DNA of 64,000 nt from Mangifera indica (GCF_011075055.1 NC_058141.1:14269639-14333638); one strand, 5' to 3'. Positions 1-14,263 are shown, numbered from the stretch's first letter. Numbers and translations: made by a program. Notes: generated by a model not told the origin, from the sequence alone.

Positions 1-2488
1 CTTTCAAGTAGTCAATCTTCTGATTAAAATAGAATTCAGGAGCCCTTGGTTCAACTGCATACTTCTTACAGAATGGTACCCATCTCCTCGCAAACTCAGC
101 AGTTTCTGACAGTGAGTCGAAAAGCAGCATGGAAGCACCATCATCAGATACATAACAGCTCACCTTCTCAACCGGATAATCTAAGGCCAAGATTGACAGA
201 ACTGTGTTTGCTGTAATGATTGGCGGTTCCTTAAGAGGGTCAACTGTACTCACATAAACGTCAATTGGGGCCAGGCGGTTGGGTTCGCCCTCGCGCTCAA
301 ACCTCACGGACAGTCGATCCAGGTAGGTTTCTCGGGTTATGGGACACCATTTCGGAAATTGATCAAGAATCCAAGAGAAGGCAAACCATACTTCACAAAT
401 TACGGAGATAAGCCATAAGGGGTAAGCATCATTGGCTGGAGTTAATATACGGAAACGAAGGAAAAACCCCAGAACGATGAAACGGATGACAATGACAATG
501 CGATATGGGCTGATTTTGCTCGAGGGGATGGGCACTTTTCGCCACAGCGGTTGCCTAGCTTCAGCCAAACTGGAGCAACAAAATGTGCTTAGTTTAGCAT
601 TTCAATGGTCCTTTTTTTATTTATTCAAATTTTTTGGACAAAAATATATTAAAAAATAAAATAAATCAACACATACAGGAAGTCATCTTCATCCCCTTGG
701 TCATTGCCCCCATCATCTTTGGTGACTAAGCCTCTCTTTTCTTGCCTAATTTTCCACTTCTCAACTCTTTCTTGCCACTCCGCGCTGGTGTAAGCCTCCT
801 TCTCACCTTCGAGGTCCTTTTCAGCAACTGCACCAGATTCCAGCATCAACTCGTAAGCAAACAAAAATTATTATTGTAGGAAAAAAACAAGAACCACCAA
901 CTAAGTAGTATGGAAACTTATAATACGATGCGTTTTCACTTTTCGGAAATGTTTCTGTTTCCAAAACTCCCAGAAACTTGTAGGAAATATTTTGGGTCAT
1001 TTCAAAATTTTTGAAAAATTTTGAAACAGGTTTATCTTAGAAGAAAAATCATGAAATCAATTAAACACATATCTTTTATATTTTCAAACCGAAAATGTTT
1101 TTAAATCTTATATTGAATTCATCTCCTCTCTACTTTTTGATGTATTACTCATCTCTTCTCCGACATATCATATAGATTGGTGTGTGTTATTGTTTTTTTC
1201 TTAAATATCTACATGCATTTGCTTAAGAACAATTTACAATAAATTGTATGATTCTATTTTATAGTATTCTTTTCCTTCATTCTTTTTTTATTATTTATTT
1301 TTATATTATACAAGTTTATATTTTTTTATTATAAAAATTTTAATATTTATAAAAAAACTCTTATATTTTTCATATTTATAAGTTTTTCCACGTTTCCGTT
1401 TCCTATATTTTTTAAAAAATACGTTTCCACGTTTTTGTTTTCGCGCTTCCACATTTCTCCATTTCCGTTTCCATGCTACATAGACCACCAATATTGAATA
1501 TTATAACGAAGAGAAATAACCGAGCATACTTACAGCTTCCTGCAAAGGAACCGGGACCATTGAGATGCCATGGCTGTTGGTTATAGTCCCCATGCTCCTG
1601 CGAAATTCAACAACTTGATATACACTCCTTTTACTTAACGAGAAAATTAAAGCGCTTGGTGGAGCTATAAATTAATTGTCATTTTGAAAGGGTGCAGGAG
1701 GTGTCCTATTTTATCAGTAGGTAATAGTTCACTGTCAGTTTTTCTCTAATATTCAATCTTTTTTTTTTGGTAAGTCTCTAATATTCAGTCAGTAGCTAGA
1801 TTTGAATATAAATCTCCAACTGAGAGATTCCAAGTTAATAAGGTGTATTATATATCAATTACCGAGCGAGCAGTGACATGATTCTGATCTGGGTTGTCAT
1901 CATAGCGATTTTTAATCTGAAACTCATCCTCAAAATCATCCACATCAAATTTTTCTTCCTCGTCTCCTGCAACTCTAGGACAACCTGCAATAGAAGAAAT
2001 TAAACACCGAGCACGATATCTACAAGTATTTGATTTAAAAGAAAAAAACAATGCAGCTTTTTTGAAAAGCATAAAAAGAATGGCAACAAGAGTACGCCGT
2101 ACCTTTTTGACGCTTGTAGCGAGAATTGCAGCCAGGACAACATTGGTTGCCTTCACTCCTTTCGTACTCATAACAAGGCCTGCAGACCGGGAACCCACAT
2201 TCATGACACGCCACAAACAGCTCACCACTCTCTTTCAGTCCGATCTCATCACCACAAACTCTACAGGTTTTTGGCGCAGACTGGCGGGTGGGTGACCGGT
2301 TCTGCCACATATATATATTCATAAGAAACATGCACCACATTGATAGACAATTAAGAGAAAAGATCACCAAAGTAGTAAAAAAATCATGAAGAAATAGAAA
2401 AAGGTACCTCTTCAGAAGCATGCATAACATGGAGCTCGTTTCGGGTATGAGAACCAGCAACAAGACCAGCCATGGGGTTTGAAGCCAT
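1..2488 (-). CDS. CESA4: Cellulose synthase catalytic subunit, CESA4/IRX5 type (5' part; runs off the window)
   Basis: Makes beta-1,4-glucan at the plasma membrane. The CESA4 class works with CESA7 and CESA8 in secondary walls. Exons on the minus strand: 2408-2488, 2103-2301, 1863-1984, 1534-1597, 677-827 and 1-569 (incomplete), phases agreeing throughout, giving 395 codons. Visible parts are an N-terminal zinc-binding RING-like domain at about residues 38-90 (four CxxC pairs, ending CCPGC), an acidic variable stretch, then two membrane helices ([13 protein letters not shown] and [12 protein letters not shown]) and the first catalytic region with [11 protein letters not shown]. The later D and QxxRW motifs lie beyond position 1. 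The motif [11 protein letters not shown] after the finger and the block [19 protein letters not shown] favour CESA4 over CESA7 or CESA8. The start was chosen because the first exon gives [13 protein letters not shown] before a clean donor. The intron at 828-1533 is unusually long for this gene. The family is certain and the class is likely. Confidence 0.93.
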
Positions 2489-2555
2489 GGCAACGAAAAG
2501 AAATGAAAGAAAGAAGAAGAATGGTCGGTGAGAGAGTGAATGGGAAAGAGGGTGG

Positions 2556-2563
2556 TATTATAA
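2556..2563 (-). promoter_or_regulatory. Probable TATA box of the CESA4 gene
   Basis: TTATAATA on the minus strand, about 70 bases upstream of the start codon, which leaves room for a short pyrimidine-rich leader. The position fits a plant TATA box, but no transcript start can be seen. Confidence 0.4.
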
Positions 2564-2629
2564 GGAAGAGAAGATGATGAGTATGGCAAAAGAGAGAACG
2601 TGAGATATAGTGATGACTGGGACGTGTCT

Positions 2630-2636
2630 ACCAAAC
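2630..2636 (+). promoter_or_regulatory. Candidate MYB46/MYB83 site (SMRE) upstream of CESA4
   Basis: ACCAAAC matches the secondary-wall MYB element ACC(A/T)A(A/C)(T/C). It lies about 140 bases upstream of the CESA4 start codon. Secondary-wall CESA genes are known direct targets of MYB46. A 7-mer with this much degeneracy also occurs by chance, so this is only a candidate. Confidence 0.3.
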
Positions 2637-2639
2637 TGT

Positions 2640-5600
2640 GAGTTGAGAAGTCGTAGGTTTGAGTCTAAGAGACGTTAAGGTAGCTAGCTAGGAGAAGCAT
2701 ATAGTTGAAGTTTGTTAGTTCGAAAGACGCTGGCAGAAGTGGCAACAGCTAACTTAGATTCAAAGAAATGCGTCCCTCCCAGTCTCAGGTGCGAACCTCT
2801 TATTAAACTAATAAACTAGATGAAGGGCTGAGACAAAGTATTATGTCGCTGATATTTCTTGTTTCTAGATATCCGAAAAGATAGCACTCATACACCAAAT
2901 CGAAGGTGAATTAAGCTCAATGTTAAATCATAAGAACATCACCACTCAACCATAAAATGACCAATAGACGACACAGTAACTAAACATTAACATCATCAAA
3001 CCACCAACACCAAATCCTTCATCTAGTATTAATTTCTTCTTGCCTTCTTTTTCTTCCTTAATACGACATTAATTTAAAGGTAATGGGTTTTAATCATCAA
3101 GTAATATGGAACATTAGTTTACTAATGTTATCAGATCAATCATAGCCGCAAGCTCAGTTGAATTATTGGGTAATATAGTATCAATTATGTTAATCTAAAG
3201 AATATAGACCCACTAAGTACACTATAATTATGATTACATACTTTTCTTACTACAGATATAATATGGGGCCAAGTTCATATTTCTTCTGTTATTAGTATTC
3301 AAGATTATATCCTATATATATGGTTCATTTCTCAGAAGTAACAGTTGAGTTAATGCAGAAGGGAGGGAAAGGGAGTATAGCAAATTACAGAGATAAATAG
3401 AGTGGTTTTGCTTTGGATGTGCAAAATGACCAGGGATTTTATGTAGAATGAGTACAAGGTGCGGCTTCTAAGCTTTTCATCTTCTCTTACATAAAGATGG
3501 CATTGCTGGGGCTTGAGGCTTATGTTCCTTGTTGACTTTATTTTTGTCGACCAAACAGAAGAGTCCACAGACAATGGCAGACATGAACTCAAGTGACAGA
3601 AGAAGGGAGAGGACTTCAAACTGCAAAAAGAAAAAAAAAAAAAAAGAACTCTTTCTATGAAATAAAAAAATTTCATGAAGGATCGAGCAATATTAATATT
3701 GCTTCGCTATCTGCAGCCGGTTACTCTCGCTCATCCATTATACTTGGACAACTTGAAGGTTTTAGTTGATTCACACGAGATATTAGGCTGCCTCAGAATT
3801 CTCATGAGCTTCTGTTTTTTGTGTGTATGATTCTTGTTCCCCAACTCAGAGTTGCCATTAACTGTCATAGATTCTTGATTTTCCATATTTGATGAGGATG
3901 CTCAAGTTTATCAATGACTTTAGTTACATGGTAAAACTCCTCTTTGTTTGCATGTACCATACGCGTGGATTATGAACAAAAACTAGTCGCAACAGCAGCG
4001 AGTCAGCGGTTAAACATGTCCCTTATCCATTAATCATCCAAAAGCACAGATATACCTCAGGCTCTTGCGTAGAGATGAAAATAATTTCACAAGAAAGTTA
4101 ATTTTCTTAATATTTATAAAATTTTTTTACCCACTTTCTCTGGTGTCCACTGAAAAAAGGTTTTTGTGTTATACCAAATCAAGATCATGTCTAGCTCAAT
4201 ATGAATAAGAATATATCTTAACAAACATTTTTAAATTATGAATAGTTAAATTTGATTATTTAAATACCATTTTTTCTCGATGGGAAACACGCAAGGTTAA
4301 ATTGAGTTTATCGCTAGTGTTATTATTACATATAAGAATTATTCTAAAATAGGATGGAAGACCATTAAAGACATTTAGTTATATTCCTTAAACTTGGTGT
4401 TTTCTTAATACACATCTTATTGTCTTTTAGGTTATGGAGGGAGGGAGGTTTCTGATCATACCAAAACAAACACGTTAAAATTTGTCGTGTTCCTTTTTTT
4501 TTTGTCATATTTAATTTATTCAGCGTCATGGTTGAACATGATTGGTTAGCATAGATTATTAACACTTAAATGTCTAAGAAATCTCATCATTAACTTGGTA
4601 TATGAGATATCAACTTAAGCTAGCTTTCCTGCTTTTATGTTCCCTAATCCCGACGAATTTAATGAATCTTGAACTTGAGGACAGGCCCCAGCTCAGGAAC
4701 ATCGAGCCAAATCATACCCAGGCTGAGATTTTTCCAATTCTTTTCAAATTGAAGTTGAACCTGAATTTTGACATTCCAAGGGACTAGGAATTTGGAATGT
4801 TTTATTCGAGCCAACCCCAGTAAGCCAATATGTTCGTTCAGCTACAAATTCACATGACAAAGGCTTCTACTTACTTTTGGTGATGGCTTTTACTTGTTTG
4901 CTATCTTTTATATGTTTAATGTTTCTTCTTAGTTAGTATCCATGTAGTCGTCATATTCAGTGTCGGGATTTTCGGCAGAAAAATGTTACAAGCCTAACCC
5001 TAATATTGAGTTTTAGGACAAATTATTAATGAAGCTGAAGTCAAAATATAAAACAATAAAATTATTTATATTCCTTTGAAATATATAAATGATTAAATAA
5101 TCTTAAATTAATGTTTATCATGACAAAACTAGGAAAGAAAAGACGGCTAGAAGTGTCTTATGTATTGTAACATAATCTCAGAATTTATCAGCACTACAGC
5201 TTCTATGAGATACACATCTCAATAAAAGTGTAACAAAATCAAAATTATCTTAATAATCTTTTAAAAAATAAAAATGGTAATAAAAGTAACTCATATATTA
5301 CAGTAATATTTGATAACTTAACCAATGAAATGCTTTTGCAATCCAAAGAGTGGCTTTCTCTTGTTTCTTTACTTCAGATTCAGACTTTTTGGGTGTTGGA
5401 AAGATTAAAATACAGTACCAAAGAAGAAGAAGATGCTTTGTATATGCACTATTACGAGCATTTTAATCACCTGTGGTTTCATCCTTACTTAAACAGGGTA
5501 CAATTACGGGAGTTGAAGCCTATAATAATAATGCTCAATTTATTGATCAATATTATTTCTCAACTAAACATAAGAGTGCAGGAGCAATTGCCCACAAGGG

Positions 5601-5711
5601 CGTAGAGAAAAGAGGGGAGGACTTCAAAAAGCTTTATCCATTAGATAAGTTAACTGACTCGATATAAAAATCTTCCTCTTGATTACCTTTGTCATTCTAT
5701 GCTCATATGTC
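2640..5711. other. Spacer between CESA4 and PHR1 genes, no gene seen
   Basis: About 3 kb of AT-rich DNA between the CESA4 promoter and the 3' end of the PHR1-type gene. Its left part must hold the CESA4 promoter. I saw no open frame with protein-like composition, no RNA gene and no clear transposon ends. Confidence 0.6.
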
Positions 5712-8700
5712 TTATTCATCAGTTCTGGGCCGCTTTCTGGGTTGAGAACTTGAATCTGAGACACTTGGCTCAGCATTCTCCGAAGTTTCTGCATTAGGTG
5801 ACTTTTGCTTCTCGCCAACCTCCTGTGAACTTTCTTCCAATGTAGCTTGGGCATCAACTTTGCAATCAATTGTCTTTACAGGGTCCACCTGGGTGCCTTT
5901 CAATTCGCTTTTAGCAAGGGCATCTTCAATCTCATCTGAAGATGGAGTAGAGGGATTCTCCAGTTTTGATGGTGATGATTTCAGTTTCTCAATGCCTGAC
6001 TTCTGCTTCTCAAACATCTTTTGCAGGTACCTTCCTTGCTCTTCTATCCGCAGCTGTAAATTTCTTTGAATCTGGAAAGAAGAAATGTAGTTAATAAAGA
6101 ACCACATAATTTGCATAAAACCTAAAGTATCAGCACAGAATGATGGGCATGATAACTAGGCATGACAAAATAATAAGCTAGAGGAATGAGGGGAATTCCC
6201 GAATCAATAACAGGTTTAAGGCCAGAACTAACCGGCACTCAAGACCCAATAAACTTTAGACCCCAGAGCAGAATTCTTACTAAAAATAAAATCCCTTTCT
6301 GAGGACAAATCTATACCTCAAGTTGTTCATGCAGCCGCTTTTGAACTTCCATCTGTAATCGCAGAGCTTCAGTAATTTCAATACCCCTGTTATCAACATC
6401 AAAATAAATAATAAGATATTCAGTATAACACTGAACACAAACAAGGAGGCAATGATACACAAACCTTGTAAAGAAGGTTGAACTATAGAAAATGCAGAAC
6501 TGGTGGACTCAATGGGCTCCTTTAGGATGAAATCCCTCTATCATAGTTCATTTTAATTCTCTTTGTTTAAAACTAGATGCATTAAAGATCCTTAAAAGGC
6601 TCAATTTTAAAATGATGGTGTACCACGCTTTATTGTAGTCCCATTACAGTCAATAAACCAGCCAAAATCAAACAATTAAATATAACTTGCAGTGCCTGCC
6701 TTAGGACTATTTCACTCATTCAAGAACTCTGATTGAACTGCCTAATCTCTTCTGACGGTGAAAAGCAAACAGTTCTTAATTTATAGCAACTGGACAATGC
6801 ACACAGACAAAACTGAAAAGGCAAAGGGCAATGAAATTGCCATATACTCACAAAGCAATTTTTTTTCAGTCAGGTCTCTTTAAGTGGCTTTAAAAATACA
6901 TATATGAAAATGGGAAAGTTTTCCACTTTTCAACTTATCAAATACAGTTATAAAAGAAAAACATCATAAACTCGTGGATGCTACAACTTAAAACAATATA
7001 TAAGACTTGGCATCTGTGCAAGGGTCAGGAAATATCTACTTATCAACCCTTCTATGGTTTTAGGTTGATATCTACCTGTGGAAGTGACACTTCAACCAGT
7101 ACACAGAAAAAAGAAACTAAAATTCCAATTTCAAGAAGTTACTGGTACTTACAATTTCCCATATTTCAAACCCATTCACACAGAAATCACTATAATTGTT
7201 ACCCCATGGTGTATATATTTGGGTGTGATACCAAAGTCCCCAAAACAAGCATCACATGAAATAACCATAACAAGACACTAACAAATCAATATATCACATG
7301 ACATGGTTGAAATTCTTCCATACAAAAATACAGACTTACGTTTTTAAGTCAAGAGAAGATATTTCATCAAGAGGAGTCAATCTTTGCTCTGAGAATCCTG
7401 CAACAGTAGAGAGCACCGGATTACCTTAACTGCATTCTACCAACAATGTCTTTGTATATTTCAGGATCATGAATATTAAGGTATCTGCCAAAAATATCAT
7501 TTAGGTATAAAATAGAGGAAGAAAAACAATAGGGTTCAAAAATATTAATCTAATGTGCTTTCTGGAGCAGAGTGTTGAGAATCCACAGAAGTACAGTGAT
7601 CACAGAACAAAAGGGACTTGTGAGATTAATAAGAAAATGATTATCTAAATTGGTATGCAGAATAGTATATGACTTCGTTAAACACACATAAAACAGTTAA
7701 ACCACCCTTAACAAGATTCATAATTCCCAACTATATGCCTCTCCTTCTCTCTCTCTTATCTGTGAATGGCCTCTATGTTGATCTCTTCATAATGAATTAC
7801 TCCAATGGAATGCTAAGTATACATAGAGGGTTTGGAAATATATGTGAGGGGTAGAATTATACACATACTAGCATCAGGGAAAAACATCCTGCCTCCTATA
7901 ACAAATATCCATGTCTGAAGACTCAATTTTCCGCAAAAAGAACCGCAGAACCCAAATGTGAACAGCCCTTCCCCTCCCGAACCACCCAAATCCAACAACG
8001 ATAAAAAATACATAATATATCAGCTTCTCCATGCTGATATTTAAAGCCACTGTTACATACCTTCCGTTGAATCAGGCCTAAACCTTGCTGTCCTATATTT
8101 CTGCAGTTCAAGGAGCAAATATTCATAATTAAAAGAATAATATACATCCAAATGCATACATAGAGGAACACATTAACAAGCATGTGCTGGCATGCATACA
8201 TAAATAAATTGTTTGAATAACGAAGTAAACTCCAGGAAAAAAAAGAAAAAGAAGTGTTTGTACCTGTAAGTGGCTTTTCACATGGTAAATAGTCAAGCCA
8301 TCAACTTTCATGAGCTTCAGCACACCCTTTGGAGTAGCTCCTGTGAGTAAAATACAAAACAAATGAATGGCAGTGTAAACCTCACAACTTAAGACAAACA
8401 AGAGGCCAGAGAAGAAACACACTTTCACTACCACCAAGTTGGTTAACAGCTTCCACAAAGGCCTCATGAAGTTCTGGTGTCCAACGCATCCGCTGCTTGG
8501 CTGGGGCACTATTTGTAGTGGAAGAGCGGGTAACAGCAGTGTGGATTTCTCCAGACGGAGCAGGAAGCTGGTGATTAACTTGGAGTTGATGTGCTGGGAT
8601 ACTTGTAAATGGTTTGGAAACCTGGTATGACATCTGATGCAACAAAAGTTGGAAATGAAGCACAAATTAGCACTAGAAAGTATTCAGTTTATTTTGCAAA

Positions 8701-9385
8701 GGCATCTCAATCACCACTTTTAGTGAGAAGCTCAAACCTTTGGTTCCAGGTCTGTCATATTGGTGTCAACAAGAAGATCATTCCAGTTAGAAGCCAAAGC
8801 ATCATCATCAGTAATTAGCTGGTCCGCCCAATCCTGCCAATCATTTCGTTTACTGAAGTCCTCTGATGACATGACACCACTGCAACTACTGCTTTCTATT
8901 TGACTATTGTGGACAGGAGTGTTTACAGGAAAATCAAGATAACCTTGCAGTGACTCTGGACACCAAGAAGCACTACTCTCTTTGGAGTAATGACTGGATG
9001 TTGTTGACTGAGGCATAACTGAATGGGAAGACTGTGGTAGTTGCAAGGATGCAACATTGGTTGATGTTTGAGGAATAAAGGGAGAGTTCATATGCTTTTG
9101 ATGAGGTGATACAGATGAATAATGAAGATCACTCGAAAGTCCAGATGATGATGAAAACATGTGCCCAACTACTCCACTGTTTGATGATACATGAGGTGCA
9201 GGTGTTTGTGGCCTTGTCTTAAGTTTCCTATCCGTAGAGACCTCTTGAGAATCTAGTAACTTGGTATATGTATCTTCCAGAGGGGTTGGAAGGACCGGTA
9301 ACGATGAAGACATTGTTCCAGACACCTCCACACTGCTGAGCTGCCTAGCACCAGATCTCTGAATGGACATAGGACGCGCCTCCAT
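5712..9385 (-). CDS. PHR1: MYB-CC transcription factor, PHR1 type (phosphate starvation response)
   Basis: Nuclear regulator that binds P1BS sites in phosphate-starvation genes and is held inactive by SPX proteins when phosphate is plentiful (family knowledge). Coding exons on the minus strand: 8738-9385, 8423-8633, 8264-8340, 8061-8100, 7340-7397, 6317-6386 and 5712-6071, giving 487 residues with phases agreeing. The protein starts MEARPMSIQRSG, like known PHR1 proteins, and has the acidic block WADQLITDDDALASNWNDLL before the DNA-binding part. The single MYB repeat is at about residues 264-316 (MRWTPELHEAFVEAVNQLGG, then GLTIYHVKSHLQKYR). The coiled coil is at about 349-390 (ITEALRLQMEVQKRLHEQLE). 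The C-terminus is acidic and ends in a basic RKRPRTDE. Splitting of the MYB repeat over three exons is normal for the family. PHR1 and its closest paralogue PHL1 cannot be fully separated here. Confidence 0.93.
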
Positions 9386-9392
9386 TGTTATC

Positions 9393-10895
9393 CTTAAATC
9401 AAATAAAAAATCTGTCATTCAGTCAATTGATAGTATCTTAGTTTGTGCACCTGCATTTTTCAAATGAACACCCACCAAATAAAAATTCCCTGAAAGTACC
9501 TTTCTCACTTGTTTCCAATATAGTGTCAAGGGAAAGGTCATCAACTTATACCGGTCATAATAAAGATAAATTAATAAATAAAAAGGACCAAAGGGAACGC
9601 ACTAGTTAAAAGTTGTTTCCTGCAGGAATAGTTAATGAGAGGCACCAACTCAGAGGGATACAAACAAAGATAGACATGTCCAAGGTTAGGGCTGAACGAC
9701 AATAAAGCACTTCAGTGAAGGCAATCCAAAAGAGTGGCCAAAATTTTAATGTTGCAAACACATAAAACAACATATAACAAAGACACAGCCTTCATCACAG
9801 GAATAAGTCCTTAACTCCAATGCTTAGAAATCTTACAGCTTGTATCACATGCAAAAAGATATTTTAGGATGAAGCATAATGTATAACATAGTATGCCATC
9901 AATTGTCAAAAGACTAAACAATACATTGACTTGGATGAAGGCCTTAAATCATTGAGGTTCTGCAGATTACCCAACTCTGGAGACAGTGACATCTGAACTC
10001 AGAAAACCGAGCCAATCATAATAATCCTGTGAAAACCCTGTGAGTGCTAATACTGCCCTAAAGATTATCCATACACCAAAAATTTCCTATGCAGAGGTCA
10101 CCTCTCACTCAACTTAGTAACTATAGTTACAGTCACTGCATGGAATCCTGAATTAAGGTTCTAATATTAAGTTGGCATATTAAAAAAACACATAAAGCTG
10201 GATGAGACCTTCCATCAGTGTGGTAGCAATTTTTGTATCCATTTGTTAAGTACATGGAGTGTTGTTTCCACTGGAGAATACCTTGCATATCAGACCCATG
10301 ACAATAGATGCCATTTCAAGAACATGCTTTCGTCCAAAAACAAGTCCAGCATCATAATCAACCAAACAAGACCAAAACATCACACTCATGATAAAAAACA
10401 ATATAACAGTCAGTCAATATACCGCTAGACATTTCCATTTGAAGTGAAAAAAAGAATTGCTCAGATGAAGTTTCACAAATTTACCATGCTTTAAGCCAGG
10501 CCTTTAGCTAACCTATAACATCAATACGGTTTAGGTCCACTAAACAATTTTTATTTTCCTTCATACTTCAACAAGTCATCATAATTTATATCATCACACC
10601 GAAAAAAAGGAAACTAAATTCGGTTCAAATATAAAGATTTTCTAGACCCGCACCCATCAATCCAAAACCAAGAAATTAAAAACACAACTGCTAGGCACCT
10701 CAACATGTAAATTGCTAAAATACTTACCATGCAAAAGCAGTAAAATTAAAAATAATACTAACAACAAATTTGAGATTGCATAATTCTAGCTGAACCTATT
10801 AGAGATTAAAACAAAAATGGGCAGCTGGAATCTAACCTGAAAAGAAAGGGAAAATTAAAGCAGAAAATTATGAAATGGGCATGTCTAATTGTTAC
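9393..10895 (-). other. Leader (5' UTR) intron of the PHR1-type gene
   Basis: A donor (TTTGCAG/GTAACA) at 10895 and an acceptor (GATTTAAG/GATAAC) at 9393 frame a 1.5-kb intron just ahead of the start codon. The noncoding first exon would begin near 10.98 kb. No coding frame was found inside. The boundaries are inferred from splice signals only. Confidence 0.55.
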
Positions 10896-11857
10896 CTGCA
10901 AATCCAGAAGAAACCTATGGAAATTGAAACCCCAGAAGAATCGAATCAAAACTAAGTGCCAAAAAACGACAGAAAGTATCTGGCGAGACAGGCAGGTGAT
11001 TTAAATTGGGTGACTGGCGGTGTGAAATGATATTACAGAGAACGGTGATTACTGATGAGTGCGTTGCTATCGCTCTCTTTTTCTCATGGCGTTTTGGCCG
11101 TCTGTGATATTAAAGAACAGTGATTGGTCCTCCATGCGCTTTGAGGAGCGCGTGTGGGCTAAACTCTGTGGGACACGAAGTAAATAATACGTCATGAGTT
11201 TGGGGATCACTTCGGGAGTGTGTGATTGGACAGTGATGAAATATGTGATGCTTGCACGTGGAGTTAGGGTTCTGTCTTATGATAAGAGAAGTGTTCTTTC
11301 GGTTTGCCTAAAAGCCAATAGGGCCAAAGACATTTTCCATGTTATTTTTAATTTCTCCCCCGAGCTTCCACAAAGTCTCATTTCTCGTCGGGTGAATTTC
11401 TAAACTAAATTTGTATTTATAATCTTATATTGTTAAAAAAAATTAATAATTAAAAGGGCGTAAATATTATTTTTCCCACAAATTTCTGAAAAAAAATATA
11501 AAAGAATATAATCAAAATCATCGATTCACACTATTTTAGTGCTATTCTAGAAGATGCATGATTCAATAATATGACATCTAAAGTCGTACAATAAGATGAT
11601 ATCAATTTTATTAAATTTAATTTTATTACACTTTTTTTGAGGTTATCTTATTATATTAAATTTCTTTAATGCAATTCTAATGATTATGACCACTAAAATA
11701 TATTTTGATTACGATTTCGATTTTTAGATTATATTTTTTCAAGTGCAATCTAATTGGATTCAATAAGATCACATATTAATTTGTATTATTTTATTAGATT
11801 AACCTCAATATAATTCTAATAATATGATCTAATTAGACTACTGATAATCGTGATTAA

Positions 11858-11937
11858 AGATAATATGATAATTTTAATAATAAAATAATCATGTATATTA
11901 TAATAAGAGATAATATGATAATTTTAATAATAAAATA
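11858..11937. repeat. Two 30-bp direct repeats
   Basis: The unit beginning AGATAATATGATAATTTT occurs at 11858-11887 and again, identical, at 11908-11937, with 20 bases between. It is probably a local slippage duplication. Confidence 0.8.
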
Positions 11938-12261
11938 GATACAGATATGATGATAGAATATGAATAAAGACATATCGAAAGAGATAAAACAAAGAAAGTA
12001 AACTAGACATTATTCCCAACTATGAATTTTTACCATATTTTAAGGTATTGGAAAATTTTGGTGATTCTCATTTGTTACTGATTTCCTCTTTTTTGCATGA
12101 TCAAATGGCTAATCCAAGGAATAAATCTAGGTTATTAAAAGCTAATTTACAATTATTTATTTTCTATCCATGGCATCATTTTGTATATCAATAAAGCTAA
12201 ATCTTTGTTAGTTCTTATTTTTAACGGTAAAATCTTGGCTGGCTGCTTGGATAACAAATAT

Positions 12262-12429
12262 AATAAAATCATATATACCTATTTTGAGAGTATAAATTGA
12301 TATATATTTGATATATATTATTATATAATTAGATAATTTTGAATTAATGATAAAATAACGTCAAATCATATAATAATATATATAAATAAATATTTATTTA
12401 TATATTTAAAATAGATATGTGAAGTATTA
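12262..12429. mobile_element. Foldback MITE, member of a family seen four times here
   Basis: The arms are inverted copies of each other. The left arm runs ATATACCTATTTTGAGAG and the right arm, read backwards, ACATATCTATTTTAAATA. The core GATAATTTTGAATTAA is shared with the elements near 24.3, 34.3 and 57.6 kb. No clear target duplication was found, so the ends are approximate. Confidence 0.55.
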
Positions 12430-14263
12430 CCGTAAAAAATAATTGTGACATGATCTGCAAGTTGAACTAGAGCCAAAACCCAACTGGGTCCAAATGCCAG
12501 CTTCGCCATTTTGTTGTTTGTTTGTTTGCTTGTATTACGAACTAATCAAAGAAACTTCACTGTCTAACACTGTCTCATCAGCAGATTTTATAATGCAAGA
12601 ACAAAATTTTGCACTCTTGAATGTTTGTGAATAAATGATTTTGTCTCCCCCAACCTCAGGAGTCCCAAGTGAACCAACAAGGTCCATCTGTGCATAGAAA
12701 AAGTTATGCCAAAACCAGAGCTTATGCAGCTACATGTAGCTACACCACAATTTCCCACTTTCTGTTTGTCATTTTTGTGTTAATTCCTCGGCAAATTTTT
12801 AAGTGTCAACTGTTTGTCTAATTCATTATCTGAAAATTCTAATCATGTTTATGCAGAAAACACAAAGTCCCCACTCACCCTTCTGCAATTATGCAAGATT
12901 CTATAGACCTTATTACTAGTGGAGAGTAAAGTTAGTGTCACAAGAAGAAGCTACGCCCCAGTATGAAGAATAACCTCTATATTCTTTCCTAAAAGCATAT
13001 CTACTTTATATGGATTTTCAAAGCTAGACTCTTCAGCTTAACTGTTGCCAGAGTTTTTGATTCATGAAGCTTCTGTTTACGTGGGAAAATAGGACGTAAA
13101 CTGTTAAAGTTCCAATACTCATTGATACTTGACATGGTTTTGCCGCTATGAAACTTCATTGTGAGGCATTATTCTGCTTTGCAAAGATGGTTCTGTCTTC
13201 CACTTGCAGACTTGATAGAGAAACATCAAGCCCTTATCATAAATTGAGCTTTAGTGTTTTACTAGAGAAACTTCAAGATTTTTTAACAACAATCCCAAAA
13301 GGTTACTAAAGAAACAATGAAAATTTGGTAGCTTGAATGTTCTTTTTGCAGTGGGGAGTCCTTCGAACTGCTCCATTGATCTCCAATTATGGCCCAGATG
13401 TATTCATCATCAAAACCCTTGTTTGTATAGCCAATGGTTGAACCAAAATTAAATATCTGAACTCCACTAGGATTCTTATTTAAAAAAATTTCCTGAAACA
13501 GATAAAAACCAAGAAAATGAGATTGGAAGATGTGGAGAGTGAAGTGACCTTAATTCAAGATTAGCCCATCCATGGTAACCAATTTTGATGAGGTTGCCAA
13601 CAGTACAAGATCTTAGAGTTTTCTTCTTGAAGAGACTAGGAAAATCTTAATCCCTCTTATGTTTGATGGCATGGTAGAGCTTGCGTGTTTGCTAAAGAGC
13701 TTCCATGATTCCAAAGATGTTGCATTCAGTTTTTCTCCCCTATTTTAATTTATGATTGAAACAGAAACTACATTTACATCAATAGAAACAGAAACCTTGA
13801 GTGTGGCTTGTGATTCAATTAAATCTCTAATGAGGAGGATCTGTCAGAAAACCAGATGGTGGACCTTTTTAGGCTTCTCATAAGGTGAAAAGGGTTTGTG
13901 GCATTTGATTCTTGGGGCTTTTAGTGGGGGCAGAGAATGGGGAAATGGGTCCATCTTCATTGGATTCTGTAAAGCTGTTGGAATCTCTTTCATTGATATA
14001 TTCTAAAAATCCAAAATAGCTGTTTATTTAATTGAAATATTATATAAGAACAGTTATCATACAACCTTAAAATTAGAAGTTAAGTTTAGGCCTAGAAATA
14101 ATTTCTTATGGGCTATGGGGGATCATATCAGAATTATATCTGAAGATCTTTTTTATCAATCAAACTGAAGATGCATAGCTTGAATGGAGTATAATTTTTG
14201 GAAGGGGCAAACTTGAGCTTAGAGTTTGGATCTAAATCTAGTCAACTAGCTACACTTTACCTT

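Noticed and set aside
2035..2634. 199-codon frame running through the CESA4 start region
   Set aside because: It reads through the first intron and the promoter. The real protein starts at 2488 and splices at 2408/2301.
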